Shown: in pieces, positions 10,453 through 19,022 of the stretch | Position numbering within the stretch: position 1 is the stretch's first letter | Layout: the number at the start of each line of letters is the position of its first letter | Assembly (NCBI RefSeq): GCF_008271805.1 | Contig: NZ_VSRY01000133.1 | Span: 1-64,000, forward strand | Direction: 5' to 3' | From: Streptomyces sp. TRM49041 | Lineage (GTDB): Bacteria > Actinomycetota > Actinomycetes > Streptomycetales > Streptomycetaceae | DNA length: 64,000 nucleotides | Position numbers and translations under genes: made by a program | Notes under the pieces: generated by a model | What the model was told of the DNA's origin: nothing | Database searches by the model: none | The model's input: only the letters and a program-made list of their open reading frames with translations

Positions 10453-11661
10453 TCACGGGTGCAGGACCACCTTGCTGACGCCGTCCTCCTTGCGCTGGAA
10501 CATGCGGTAGGCGTGCGGGGCGTCGGCGAGCGGAAGGTGGTGGGTGGCGAAGGTGTCCACGCCGAGGGGGTCGTCGTCGGTGAGGAGCGGCAGGATGTCG
10601 TCGGTCCAGCGGCGCACGTTGGCCTGGCCCATGCGGAGCTGTATCTGCTTGTCGAAGAGGGTCATCATGGGCAGCGGGTCGGCGGCGCCGCCATAGACGC
10701 CGCTGAGCGAGATGGTGCCGCCGCGCCGTACGAGGTCGATGGCGAGATGGAGGGCCGCGAGCCGGTCGGTGCCGGCCTTCTGGTGGAGGCGGGCGGCCCA
10801 GGCCCGGGGCAGCAGCCCGGCGGCCTGCTGCTGGGCGTGGGCGATCGGGCTGCCGTGGGCCTCGGTGCCGACGGCGTCGATGACCGCGTCGGGGCCGCGG
10901 CCGCCGGTGCTCTCTCGGACGGCGGCGACCAGGTCGTCCAGGCTGTCGTACGCGGTGAGGTCGAGGATCTCCACGCCGCGCGCGCGGGCGCGGCCGAGGC
11001 GTTCGGGTACGAGGTCGATGCCGATGACCTGTTCCACGCCCTGATGGAGGGCTGTACGGCAGCTCATCTCGCCGATCGGGCCGAGTCCGAGGACGGCGAG
11101 GGAGCCGCCCCCGGAGGAGCCGTCGCCGGGCGGGACGTCGGCGTACCGGACGGCCTGCCAGGCGGTCGGCAGGACATCGGAGAGGTAGAGGTAGCGGTCG
11201 TCGGGCGGGCCCTCGGGCACCTTCAGGGGGCCGAACTGCGCCTGCGGAACGCGCAGGAACTCTGCCTGGGCGCCGGGGACGGAGCCGTAGAGGCGGGAGT
11301 AGCCGAACAGGGCGGCGCCGGTGCCCTCCTCCGTCACCTGGGTGGTCTCGCACTGGGTGGGCAGGCCGCGGACGCACATCCAGCAGCGGCCGCAGGCGAT
11401 CTGGAAGGGCACGACGACGCGGTCGCCCGCCTTGAGGTCCGGTACGTCGGGGCCGGTCTCCTCGACGATGCCGATGGGTTCGTGGCCGAGGATGTCGCCG
11501 GGGTTCATGAAGGGGCCCAGCACCTCGTACAGGTGGAGGTCGGATCCGCACAGGCCCGTGGACGTGATGCGGACGACCGCGTCCGTGGGCTGCTCGATGC
11601 GCGGGTCTGGGACGGTGTCCACGCGGACGTCCCGCTTTCCGTGCCAGGTGACGGCCCTCAT
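10453..11661 (-). CDS. Zinc-dependent alcohol dehydrogenase, glutathione-independent formaldehyde dehydrogenase-like
   Basis: The protein has 402 residues, starting MRAVTWHGKRDVRVDTVPDP behind a GAGGAGAGGAG ribosome site. Catalytic-zinc residues appear as TGLCGSDLHLYE near 37 and GHEPIGIVEE near 58. The structural-zinc cysteine run CGRCWMCVRGLPTQC lies near 89-103, and the NAD motif LAVLGLGPIG near 190. Long-chain members of this subgroup act on formaldehyde or other alcohols. The insertion with SSGGGSLAVLG is usual for actinomycete members. It is divergent from a GntR gene with a shared operator-like site. Confidence 0.88.
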   Translation of the reverse strand: MRAVTWHGKRDVRVDTVPDPRIEQPTDAVVRITSTGLCGSDLHLYEVLGPFMNPGDILGHEPIGIVEETGPDVPDLKAGDRVVVPFQIACGRCWMCVRGLPTQCETTQVTEEGTGAALFGYSRLYGSVPGAQAEFLRVPQAQFGPLKVPEGPPDDRYLYLSDVLPTAWQAVRYADVPPGDGSSGGGSLAVLGLGPIGEMSCRTALHQGVEQVIGIDLVPERLGRARARGVEILDLTAYDSLDDLVAAVRESTGGRGPDAVIDAVGTEAHGSPIAHAQQQAAGLLPRAWAARLHQKAGTDRLAALHLAIDLVRRGGTISLSGVYGGAADPLPMMTLFDKQIQLRMGQANVRRWTDDILPLLTDDDPLGVDTFATHHLPLADAPHAYRMFQRKEDGVSKVVLHP

Positions 11662-11783
11662 CGCGGCGGTCTCCTCTCCTCGCGGCGTGGCCGCGGGCCG
11701 GGTACCCGGCCCGCGGCGCGGCGAATCCGTTTCGGCCAGAGTCCGGGCAGAGTGGTGGGGAATGTCTGACTCCTCTTCCAAAT

Positions 11784-11797
11784 AGGTTTAGACCAAT
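11784..11797. promoter_or_regulatory. Candidate GntR/HutC-type operator between adh and gntR
   Basis: AGGTTTAGACCAAT reads on the other strand as ATTGGTCTAAACCT. The core GGTCTAAACC is a palindrome with one mismatch and resembles the TGGTCTAGACCA sites bound by DasR and other HutC-subfamily regulators. It lies 123 bases before the dehydrogenase start and 65 before the gntR start, so the GntR protein could control both. Confidence 0.5.
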
Positions 11798-11861
11798 GAT
11801 AGGGATGTGCTCACCGGCACGGCTCAATTGGCTACGCTGAGCGAAATTTGAGGGTTGAAAC

Positions 11862-12605
11862 ATGGCTGAGCCCCACGCCTCCGCGGCGCTTCCGCTCTAT
11901 CTCCAGGTCGCGGCGGCGCTCCGCGACGATCTCATCCACCGGCGGATAGCGTCGGGCACCCGACTGCCGTCCGAGCGGTCCCTGGTGGACCGCTTCCAGG
12001 TCAACCGGCAGACCGTGCGCAGCGCTCTGCGTCTGCTGCGCGACGAGCGGCTCGTGGTCACCGAGCGGCGCGGCACCTTCGCCGCCGCGGCGAACGTGGC
12101 GGCGGGCGGGCCGGGGCCCGTGCTGGCGCCGGGGCTGCTGGAGTTCCCGGGCGGTACGGGCGGTACGGACCGGGGAGTGACTGAGGCGGCGCTCTGCTGG
12201 GAGGCGGCGCCGCCGGAGACGGCCGAGCGGCTGGGGCTGCTGCCCGGCGAGCCGTCGCTCGTCCACCGGCACCGGGTGCTGGACGCCGACGGCACGGTCG
12301 GGCAGCGGGCAGTCTCCCGGTTCTCCCGGTACGCGCTGGCCGAGGTGCCCGAACTCGCCCGCTACCGGCGGCCGGAGGCCCGGCTCGGGCGCCGCCCGGA
12401 CCTGCGGCTGCTGTACCACTGGATGCACCGGGCCGGGCTGCGGCTCACGCGCCGCGAGTGCATCGGGGTGCGCCTCCCCGACGCGGCGGGCGCGTGCTTG
12501 ACGGTCCACCGGGAGGTGCAGGACCAGCACGGCCATGTGCTGGAGGTGACCGACATCCGGTTCGCGCCCCGGTCGGCGCCGCTCACCTACGAGTTCACGG
12601 GTTAG
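11862..12605 (+). CDS. GntR-family (HutC subfamily) transcriptional regulator
   Basis: The protein has 247 residues. Residues 10-72 form a GntR winged helix (LPLYLQVAAALRDDLIHRRIASGTRLPSERSLVDRFQVNRQTVRSALRLLRDERLV). The C-terminal part, with DRGVTEAALCWEAAPPETAERLGL and EVQDQHGHVLEVTDIRFAP, matches the UTRA effector domain that binds small molecules. It is divergent from the alcohol dehydrogenase. Confidence 0.9.
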   Translation: MAEPHASAALPLYLQVAAALRDDLIHRRIASGTRLPSERSLVDRFQVNRQTVRSALRLLRDERLVVTERRGTFAAAANVAAGGPGPVLAPGLLEFPGGTGGTDRGVTEAALCWEAAPPETAERLGLLPGEPSLVHRHRVLDADGTVGQRAVSRFSRYALAEVPELARYRRPEARLGRRPDLRLLYHWMHRAGLRLTRRECIGVRLPDAAGACLTVHREVQDQHGHVLEVTDIRFAPRSAPLTYEFTG

Positions 12606-12684
12606 GAGGAGTCCGGGAGAGAGCGTCGACCGCCCGGCAGGCACCCCGGACGCCGCCGGGCAGGCGGGACTTCGCGGACAGAAC

Positions 12685-13530
12685 CTAGTAGGTACGGATG
12701 CCGGCCGCGTGCGCGGCGTCCCGGAGGACGTCGGTCACCATGTCGGGGGTGAGCAGTCCGGTGAACGTGTTGCGCTGGCTGACGTGGTAGCAGCCGAACA
12801 GTTCCAGGCCCGGTCCGCCGTCCGAGCGCGCGAGCGTGACGCGGGCGCCGTGCGCGAAGACGGGCCGGGGGCGGGGCACCGTCCAGCCGGCGGCGGCGAC
12901 CGTCGGCAGGACCGCCCGCCAGCCGAACGCGCCGAGTACGACGAGGGCGCGGACGGTGGGCCGCAGCAGGTCCAGCTCCCGGGTGAGCCAGGGGCGGCAG
13001 GTGTCCCGCTCCTCGGGCGAGGGGCGGTTGGCGGGCGGCGCGCAGTGGACCGGGGCGGTGACCCGTACGCCGTACAGGCGCAGCCCGTCGTCCCGGGCGG
13101 TCGCCTCGGCCTGGCTGGCGAGGCCCAGGCGGTGCAGCGCGGCGTACAGGACGTCGCCGGAACGGTCGCCCGTGAACATGCGCCCCGTGCGGTTTCCGCC
13201 GTGCGCCGCAGGGGCGAGGCCGACCACGAGCAGCGCCGCGTCGTCCGGCCCGAACCCGGGCACGGGGCGGGCCCAGTACTCCCATCCGACGTAGGCGCGA
13301 CGCCCCTCCCGGCCGACCCGCTCCCGCCACTCGACGAGCCGCGGGCAGGCCCGGCACTCCGCCACGCGCGCGTCGAGGTCACCCAGGGAGCCGACGTGCG
13401 GCGCGTTGCGCGCGGGAAAGGCGGGGTGGCCGGGGTTGTGCGGGTCGTGGGGGCTGTCGACGTCGTGGGGGGTGCCTGGATCGTGGGGAGCGCCGGGCTC
13501 GTGGGGGCTGTCGGGGTGGTCCTGTCCCAT
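12685..13530 (-). CDS. Uracil-DNA glycosylase, type B (family 5)
   Basis: The 281-residue protein starts MGQDHPDSPH with a roughly 35-residue His/Pro/Asp-rich low-complexity leader. The folded part begins at LDARVAECRACPRLVEWRERV, whose CRAC is half of the 4Fe-4S site of thermostable-type UDGs. VVGLAPAAHGGNRTGRMFTGD contains motif A of family 5. It ends with CYHVSQRNTFTGLLTPDM, the H-rich motif B. It removes uracil or other deaminated bases from DNA. Its start is 51 bases from the divergent NUDIX start. Confidence 0.88.
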   Translation of the reverse strand: MGQDHPDSPHEPGAPHDPGTPHDVDSPHDPHNPGHPAFPARNAPHVGSLGDLDARVAECRACPRLVEWRERVGREGRRAYVGWEYWARPVPGFGPDDAALLVVGLAPAAHGGNRTGRMFTGDRSGDVLYAALHRLGLASQAEATARDDGLRLYGVRVTAPVHCAPPANRPSPEERDTCRPWLTRELDLLRPTVRALVVLGAFGWRAVLPTVAAAGWTVPRPRPVFAHGARVTLARSDGGPGLELFGCYHVSQRNTFTGLLTPDMVTDVLRDAAHAAGIRTY

Positions 13531-13569
13531 ACCGGACGACGGTAGCGCGGCGCGGCGGGGCCGGGCGGG

Positions 13570-13575
13570 CAGACT
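13570..13575 (+). promoter_or_regulatory. Probable -10 of a leaderless NUDIX transcript
   Basis: CAGACT stands six bases before the ATG at 13582 with no ribosome site between. On the opposite strand TACCGT, about eight bases from the UDG start at 13530, gives a similar arrangement. The two divergent genes therefore share a very compact promoter region. Confidence 0.4.
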
Positions 13576-13581
13576 GGCGGC

Positions 13582-14061
13582 ATGGTGGTGAAGCGCAGCG
13601 CGGGGCTGCTGGTGTTCCGGACGTCCGGCGGGTCGCCGGAGGTGCTGCTGGCGCACATGGGCGGGCCCTACTGGGCGGCGCGCGACGAGGGCGCGTGGTC
13701 CGTGCCGAAGGGCGAGTACGCGGACGACGAGACGGCGGAGGCCGCCGCCCGCCGCGAGTTCACGGAGGAGCTGGGGCTGCCCGCGCCGGACGGCCCGTAC
13801 GTGCCGCTCGGGGAGATCCGGCAGGCGGGCGGCAAGGCCGTGACCGTCTGGGCGGTCGAGGGCGACCTGGACCCGGCGCTGATGGTGCCCGGCACGTTCA
13901 CCATGGAGTGGCCGCGCGGATCGGGGATGACGCGTACGTTCCCGGAGGTCGACCGGGTCGCCTGGTGCACGCCCCAGGAGGCCGCCGAGCTGCTGGTGGC
14001 CGGTCAGCGAGTGTTCGTGGAGCGGCTCTTGGAACACCTGCGCGGAGGCGGCGCTGGGTGA
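13582..14061 (+). CDS. NUDIX hydrolase
   Basis: The 159-residue protein carries a full NUDIX box, GEYADDETAEAAARREFTEELGL, at about residues 46-68, with the catalytic glutamates of REFTEE. The N-terminal SAGLLVFRTSGGSPEVLLAHMGGPYW is typical of Ap4A-hydrolase-like and sanitation NUDIX enzymes. The nucleotide substrate cannot be predicted. It is divergent from the UDG gene, so both may act in nucleotide or DNA damage control. Confidence 0.9.
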   Translation: MVVKRSAGLLVFRTSGGSPEVLLAHMGGPYWAARDEGAWSVPKGEYADDETAEAAARREFTEELGLPAPDGPYVPLGEIRQAGGKAVTVWAVEGDLDPALMVPGTFTMEWPRGSGMTRTFPEVDRVAWCTPQEAAELLVAGQRVFVERLLEHLRGGGAG

Positions 14062-14118
14062 GTGTCAGTGGTGTGCGGGAGAGTGGGGTGACCGATCCGT
14101 CGACGCAGGGAGCGAGAC

Positions 14119-14355
14119 ATGACCACCACGCTCACGGTGCAGGAGCGCGCCGCCGCACAGGCGTACCTCCGGCTGCTGGAGACCGCGCAGGCGGTCCTCA
14201 CCGACCCGGGGCTCGCCCCCATGGCGGGGGTGTATTTGTCGTCGCCCATGGCGGAGGCGGACGAGGCGCTGCGGCGCGCGGGGCTCACGGGGAACGAGGC
14301 GCGTCTCCTGCGCCTCGTCTCCTCCGTACGCGGCGGCGAGCCCGGCCTCGCGTAG
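14119..14355 (+). CDS. Small conserved-looking protein of unknown function
   Basis: The 78-residue product (MTTTLTVQERAAAQAYLRLLETAQAVL...) is mostly helical in appearance and has no membrane span. GGGAGC stands six bases before the ATG. The TAG stop (14353-14355) falls inside the left arm of the terminator palindrome. I do not recognise the family. Confidence 0.7.
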   Translation: MTTTLTVQERAAAQAYLRLLETAQAVLTDPGLAPMAGVYLSSPMAEADEALRRAGLTGNEARLLRLVSSVRGGEPGLA

Positions 14356-14392
14356 CGGGCTCGCCCCGCGGGGCGAGCCCGCTACGCGAGGC
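14345..14392. terminator. Bidirectional terminator, perfect 24-bp palindrome
   Basis: Positions 14345-14368 are the exact reverse complement of 14369-14392. The stem begins GCCTCGCG and its centre is CCCCGCGGGG. It lies between the convergent small gene (stop at 14353-14355, inside the stem) and the cold-shock gene (stop at 14412). It is symmetric and can serve both strands. Confidence 0.85.
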
Positions 14393-14411
14393 CCCTTCTG
14401 CCGTCCCGGGG

Positions 14412-14822
14412 TCAGCCCTCCACCCAGCCGTGGTGGCGGGAGAGGTCCAGGATGCGGGTGCGGACCCGCTTCAACTGGGCCGCGGTGAGGGTGCCGTCCG
14501 CCTCGATGAGTGCTTCCGTCAGTTCCGTCCGGAACTCCGCCGTGGTGAGGACGTCGAGGGTGTCGTCGTCGAGGTCTTCCGGCCCGGCCTCCCGGGACGG
14601 GGCGGGAACACGGCGGGCGGGTCGGTCCACGAGGCGGATCTCCGATGCCTTGGGGCCCTTGTCGCCCATCTCCAGGTAGAACTCGACCTCACACCCCGCC
14701 TGGTAGAGGTACTTGTCGTCCACCAGGTCGTTCGCGTGCATAAAGACGTCCTCGCCGCCCTCCCGGGGCACGATGAAGCCGTACCCCCGGACCTCGTCGA
14801 ACCGCAGGATCTTCCCCACCAT
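14412..14822 (-). CDS. Cold-shock-domain protein with a helical C-terminal extension
   Basis: From MVGKILRFDEVRGYGFIVP the product has 136 residues. The first 65 form a cold-shock domain with RNP-like RGYGFI and EDVFMHANDL. The remaining 70 are acidic and helical, a form common in streptomycetes next to the classic 67-residue Csp. It probably binds single-stranded RNA or DNA. A GTG at 14828 lies only seven bases from GGAGG (sequence GTG-TTG-ATG) and may be the true start, adding two residues. Confidence 0.85.
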   Translation of the reverse strand: MVGKILRFDEVRGYGFIVPREGGEDVFMHANDLVDDKYLYQAGCEVEFYLEMGDKGPKASEIRLVDRPARRVPAPSREAGPEDLDDDTLDVLTTAEFRTELTEALIEADGTLTAAQLKRVRTRILDLSRHHGWVEG

Positions 14823-14915
14823 CAACACAGCCGTTCCTCCACACCTCTGCCACTCCGTGCCGGCCGCCGCTGCCGCGGCCGGGGACACCCTAGTGACCTG
14901 CCGTGCCGCGGCTGT

Positions 14916-16946
14916 TCACGGGGTCGGCCCCTGCGCCCGGCGGCCGAGCAGTTCGGCGAGGCCGCGCCGGGTGGCGGCCACCACGACGCGGTCCTCCGGG
15001 CGGAGCACATAGCCGGGGTGGAGGTCCCACACCAGGCCGGTGGGCCGGTCCGCGTCCTCGGGGCGGACGGCGGCCAGGTCGGGGCGCCGGTCGGCCGGCG
15101 CCGTGGGGTCCAGGGCGATCACCCGCCAGGCCCCCGGGCGGAACACCTCGCCGACGGTACGGCCCTCGAGCTCCGGGTGGCCCGCGACGACGAGCGCGGC
15201 GAAGAGCAGGACGCGGCGCTCGACCGGGATGGCACCCAGGATCTGACGGCCCATCATCGCCCCGGCGAAGGCGGGGGCCGCCAGGTGGGACACGCTGCGG
15301 CTGCGGGTGAGCGCCTCGGGGTGCGCGGCGCGCAGGGTGCGGTACACGGCGGTCGCGATGTCGTCGTCGTACAGCCGCAGTGCCACGCGCAGGTCGGGCT
15401 TGACGGAGCGGGCGTACAGCACCGCCTCCAGGTTGGTGATGTCGAGGCTGGTCAGGGCCAGCAGGGAGCGCGCCTTGTGGACGCGGGCGGTCTCCAGGAC
15501 GCCCTCCTCGGTGACGTCGCCGAGGACCACGGGGACGCGCAGGCGCCGCGCCGTCGCGATGCCCCGGGCCTCCGGGTCGGACTCCACGCACACCACCGGG
15601 ATGTCCAGTTCGCGGAGCCGGGACAGCACGCGTGTGCCGACCTTGCCCAGCCCCAGCAGCACCACATGGCCCGACAGGCCGCGCGGTGGACGGCGCAGGG
15701 ACGTGGCCGTGCGGAAGGTGCCCAGTGCCTCCAGGAGGGCCGCGACCAGCATGGGCAGCAGGAGCAGTCCGGCGAAGCCGGAAAGGATCTGGAGCACCTG
15801 GCGCTCGACGGGGTCGTCCAGGGCGGGGTCGCCGATGGCGAAGATGTCCAGCAGCGTGAGGTACGCGGCGTGGAGAGGGTGGTCGTTCGTGGTGAGCCAG
15901 GACGCCACGGCGATGGCGGCGACCACGCCGACGACGCCGGCGAGCGACCAGCGCAGCCGGGGGGAGAACAGCGACGCGAGGGGCACGGAGCCCCCGCCCA
16001 GCCGCTGGGTCGGAAGTGTCGGGCCCGCGTAGGTGATGGCTTCCAGGGCGACGGTGCCGCGCCCGGTCGCCTCGGCGACGGCGCGGTCGTCGGGGAGCAG
16101 TTGGGGTCCCTGGTCGCCGCTGTTGTCCGAGCCCTCGCTGCCGGCCGGGTCGTTGGCGGTGGAGGAGAGCAGGGCAAGGGTGCACAGGCCGGGGTCGGCG
16201 ACCTCGCCACTGCCCGGAGGGGTGCGTTCCACGGCGCGCAGCAGCAGCCCGTCCGCGTGCACGATCTTGCTGGTGCCGGCGACGGCGGTGGCGGCGAGCG
16301 CGGGGGCCGCGGTGTCGGCGTCGGACAGGACGGTGGTGGAGGCGTCCAGGACCTCCGGGTCGATGCCCGGCGTGGCCACGGCGGCGGCCTGGTCGAGAAG
16401 CTCCTCGAGGTGCTGGCCGAGCTTCCGGTTGTACATGCGGATGACCAGGCGCAGGCGCGGGTTGAGGCGGCGCGCGAGCAGCGCGGTGCGGATGTTGGTC
16501 TCGTCGTCCTCGTGGACGAGGGCGAGGGCGGCGGCGTTCTCGACACCCGCGTCGACGAGGGCCGTCTCGTCCACCTCGGCGACCTCGGCGATCTGTACGG
16601 GGTGCCGGGCGACCCGGCCGCCGGACGTGTCGTACGGCGAGAGCCGGCCCGTGTGGGCCCCTCCGCCGCTCCGCCCTCCGGGCCCGGTGCGGCCGTCCGC
16701 GCCGCCGCCGGAGGGGCGGCTCATGGCGGCGGACATCCGGCCGAACAAGGCGAAGGCGCCCCGGCCCGTACGGCTGTCGGTGCGTTGCGGGGTGGTGTCG
16801 CGGCGGCCGGGTACGACAAGGGTGACGCGCTCCAGGTACACGTCGTTCAGCTCGTGCGCGAGGCGGTGCGCGAGCGCGTCGTCGCCGCAGACGACCATAT
16901 GTCCTGCGCCGTGGGCGTGTTGGGGTTGCTGAGGAATCGGAAACAC
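14916..16946 (-). CDS. RCK/TrkA-N-type membrane protein, CASTOR/POLLUX-like ion channel relative
   Basis: The protein has 676 residues. An N-terminal Rossmann-like domain (HMVVCGDDALAHRLAHEL, from about 16) is interrupted by a Gly-rich stretch at 77-100 and resumes at VQIAEVAEVDETALVDAGV. Two membrane spans lie near 333-351 and 385-407. The segment between them, AAYLTLLDIFAIGDPALDD, sits where a K+ channel has its filter but lacks TVGYG. A second Rossmann/RCK domain starts at HVVLLGLGKVGTRVLSRL (427), followed by a TrkA-C-like domain. It probably controls ion flux with nucleotide gating; ion specificity is unknown. Confidence 0.8.
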   Translation of the reverse strand: MFPIPQQPQHAHGAGHMVVCGDDALAHRLAHELNDVYLERVTLVVPGRRDTTPQRTDSRTGRGAFALFGRMSAAMSRPSGGGADGRTGPGGRSGGGAHTGRLSPYDTSGGRVARHPVQIAEVAEVDETALVDAGVENAAALALVHEDDETNIRTALLARRLNPRLRLVIRMYNRKLGQHLEELLDQAAAVATPGIDPEVLDASTTVLSDADTAAPALAATAVAGTSKIVHADGLLLRAVERTPPGSGEVADPGLCTLALLSSTANDPAGSEGSDNSGDQGPQLLPDDRAVAEATGRGTVALEAITYAGPTLPTQRLGGGSVPLASLFSPRLRWSLAGVVGVVAAIAVASWLTTNDHPLHAAYLTLLDIFAIGDPALDDPVERQVLQILSGFAGLLLLPMLVAALLEALGTFRTATSLRRPPRGLSGHVVLLGLGKVGTRVLSRLRELDIPVVCVESDPEARGIATARRLRVPVVLGDVTEEGVLETARVHKARSLLALTSLDITNLEAVLYARSVKPDLRVALRLYDDDIATAVYRTLRAAHPEALTRSRSVSHLAAPAFAGAMMGRQILGAIPVERRVLLFAALVVAGHPELEGRTVGEVFRPGAWRVIALDPTAPADRRPDLAAVRPEDADRPTGLVWDLHPGYVLRPEDRVVVAATRRGLAELLGRRAQGPTP

Positions 16947-17100
16947 GCCCCAAGCATGCCGTTGTCCTGCCGGGACGTGTCCACGGGGGCGGCCGGCCCC
17001 CGCCGGGGCGGCCGCCCCCGATCCGGCGGCGCCCCGGGAGACGGGGCTGCGCGCGCCCGGGAAGCCCGCGGCGCAAGGATCTGGGCAGTACCGATCCTCC

Positions 17101-17502
17101 TCAGCGTTCCCGGCAGACCCGTAGCGACCACAGCAGCAGCAGTGGGGGCAGCAGCAGTTCGACGCCGATGAAGGCGGTGTGCAGCGCGTGCGGCGGGCCG
17201 GCCGCCAGATACGACACGCCGCGCGCCACGCCGCCGAGGAACACGGCGCCGAAGACGGCCCGCAGCGCGAGGGCGTGCCGCTCGACGTCCCGGAGCGCCG
17301 TCAGCAGCACGATGCCGACGGCGCACCAGACGCCGGCGAAGAAGCGGTAGTTGCTGTCGAGGGTCGGGCCGGCCTCCGGGCGGCCGGGGAGGACCGACGG
17401 TCCGACGGCGATGTCGGCCAGGGCGGTGGCCACCACGACCAGGGCCAGTGCGAACAGCACCCACTGGAAACCATGACGCGACGACATGACGGTTCTCACC
17501 AC
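17101..17502 (-). CDS. DUF4345-family small membrane protein
   Basis: The 133-residue protein has four hydrophobic segments (near 14-32, 58-69, 83-102 and 112-128) and the motif NYRFFAGVWCAVGIVLL typical of DUF4345. The function is unknown. Two GTG codons in a row (17502 and 17499) lie six to nine bases behind GAGGAG; either may start. It is divergent from a LysR gene. Confidence 0.8.
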   Translation of the reverse strand: MVRTVMSSRHGFQWVLFALALVVVATALADIAVGPSVLPGRPEAGPTLDSNYRFFAGVWCAVGIVLLTALRDVERHALALRAVFGAVFLGGVARGVSYLAAGPPHALHTAFIGVELLLPPLLLLWSLRVCRER

Positions 17503-17568
17503 GACTCTCCTCGGTCACCTGCGTGCGGAAGATCCCCGGGTTCCATCGTGGTGCGGGCGGCGGGCCGC

Positions 17569-17582
17569 GCGGAAGCATCCGC
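17569..17582. promoter_or_regulatory. Candidate LysR operator
   Basis: GCGGAAGCATCCGC has five-base arms GCGGA/TCCGC around AGCA. It lies between the divergent DUF4345 gene and the lysR gene, 38 bases before the latter. LysR regulators normally bind such interrupted palindromes in the shared intergenic region. Confidence 0.35.
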
Positions 17583-17619
17583 CGATGCGCGTACGGTGCC
17601 GATTGATACCGTCCCCGTC

Positions 17620-18585
17620 ATGAGTGACGCGTCGGATCCGAGCCTGCGTCAACTGCGGCTGCTGCTTGTCCTCGCCGAGGAGCTTCACTTCGGGCGCGCG
17701 GCCCGCCGTGTGTACATCAGCCAGCCCGCGTTGAGCCGGCAGATCCGGCGGCTGGAGGAGCAGCTGGGCGTCGCGCTCCTGGAGCGTTCGACTCGGCGGG
17801 TACGGCTCACGGCCGCCGGGGAGGCGCTGCTGCCGCGCGTGCGTGACCTGGTGGCGGCCGCGGACGGCCTGCGCCGGTCTGTACGGGAGCAGCGGCGGGC
17901 GGTGTCCGGGCGGGTCGTGCTGGGCTGCTACGTGACGGCGCTGCCGGTGATCGGCGCGCTCGTGGAGCGGTTCGGGCGGGACCGTCCGGGGCTGGAGGTG
18001 GAGTTGCGGGAGGTGGACTTCGTCGAGCAGTTCGGGGCTCTGTTGGACGGCCGCGTGGACGCGGTGCTGTGCTACGGGCCGGTCCCGGAGGGCGTGCAGT
18101 CGCTGCACCTGGCCACGGAGCCCGTGGTCGTGTGCGTGGCGGAGGGCCACCCGGTGGCCGGGCGGCCGTCGGTGACTTCGGCCGACCTGGCCGGGGTGCC
18201 CGTCGTGGGGCTGTCGCCCGAGGTGCCGCGCGGGTGGCGGGACTTCTGGGCGGCCGACCCCCGCCCGGACGGCTCCCACGTGTCGTACACCGCGCATACG
18301 GCGACGACGTTCGAGGGCGGCCTCGCGGCGGTCGCCAGGGGCGAGGGGGTGCGGTTGGTGTCGGCGAGCTGCCGTGAGCTGTTCCCGCGGCCCGGGATCC
18401 GGTACGTGGACGTCCGGGACGCGCCGGAGTGCGCGGCGGTGCTGGCGTGGGCGGGGGCGCGGCGGGACTCGCCCGGGGTCGTGGCGCTGCGGCGGGCCGC
18501 CGCGGAGCTGGTGGCGGACACCCCGGACGGCGCTCCGGACAGCGCACCGGACGCCCGCTGGTGGGAGCGCCTGCCACCCGGGTGA
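17620..18585 (+). CDS. LysR-family transcriptional regulator
   Basis: The 321-residue protein starts at MSDASDPSLRQLRLLLVLAEELHFGRAARRVYISQPALSRQIRRLEEQLGVALLERSTRRVRLTAAG, a complete LysR helix-turn-helix (about 8-67). The substrate-binding domain follows from VSGRVVLGCYVTALPVIGAL to near 300. By position it may regulate the divergent DUF4345 gene. Confidence 0.92.
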   Translation: MSDASDPSLRQLRLLLVLAEELHFGRAARRVYISQPALSRQIRRLEEQLGVALLERSTRRVRLTAAGEALLPRVRDLVAAADGLRRSVREQRRAVSGRVVLGCYVTALPVIGALVERFGRDRPGLEVELREVDFVEQFGALLDGRVDAVLCYGPVPEGVQSLHLATEPVVVCVAEGHPVAGRPSVTSADLAGVPVVGLSPEVPRGWRDFWAADPRPDGSHVSYTAHTATTFEGGLAAVARGEGVRLVSASCRELFPRPGIRYVDVRDAPECAAVLAWAGARRDSPGVVALRRAAAELVADTPDGAPDSAPDARWWERLPPG

Positions 18586-18737
18586 CCGGCCCCGGACGCC
18601 TGCCCGGAACGTACGGTCGAACAGGCTGGTCTCCCTGATGTCGTGGGGTTCGTGGCATACGATCGCCGCCGGCGGCTCGCCCGTACCCCACGCCGCCCCG
18701 CGCCCTTGGAGGTCCATCGTGTGGGCCTGGAGGGGTG

Positions 18738-18890
18738 ATGCTGTTCGACGAGCCGACCTCGGCGCTGGACCCGGAGCTGATGGGCGATGCGCTCGCCGTG
18801 ATGCGGGGGCTCGCCGGGGACGGGATGACCATGATGATCGTCACGCACGAGATGAGCTTCGCCCGGGAGGTCGCCGACCGGGTGGTGCGG
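18738..18890 (+). pseudogene. Fragment of a polar-amino-acid ABC transporter ATPase
   Basis: The reading [50 protein letters not shown] covers the Walker B, D-loop and H-loop of a GlnQ-type ATPase. The Walker A, Q-loop and signature motif are missing upstream, and the sequence after VADRVV is unrelated. The frame runs on without a stop into the nucleotidyltransferase gene, a chance fusion. No transporter partner genes are nearby. Confidence 0.8.
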
Positions 18891-19022
18891 GCCCGGAGTC
18901 GGCGGCGGACCGGGCGGGCAAGGGACGTAGGGGCTGCGGGGCATGATCGCCGCGCGGCAGGATACGCCGCGGACGCGCTGGGTACCCGACGGCCCTCCAG
19001 TCCGACGAAGGGGGCGGAGACC

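Noticed and set aside
13695..17171. Open plus-strand frame of 1158 codons
   Set aside because: It runs through the NUDIX, cold-shock and channel genes mostly antisense, with Arg/Gly/Ala-rich composition and no family motifs. It is a shadow of high-GC coding DNA.
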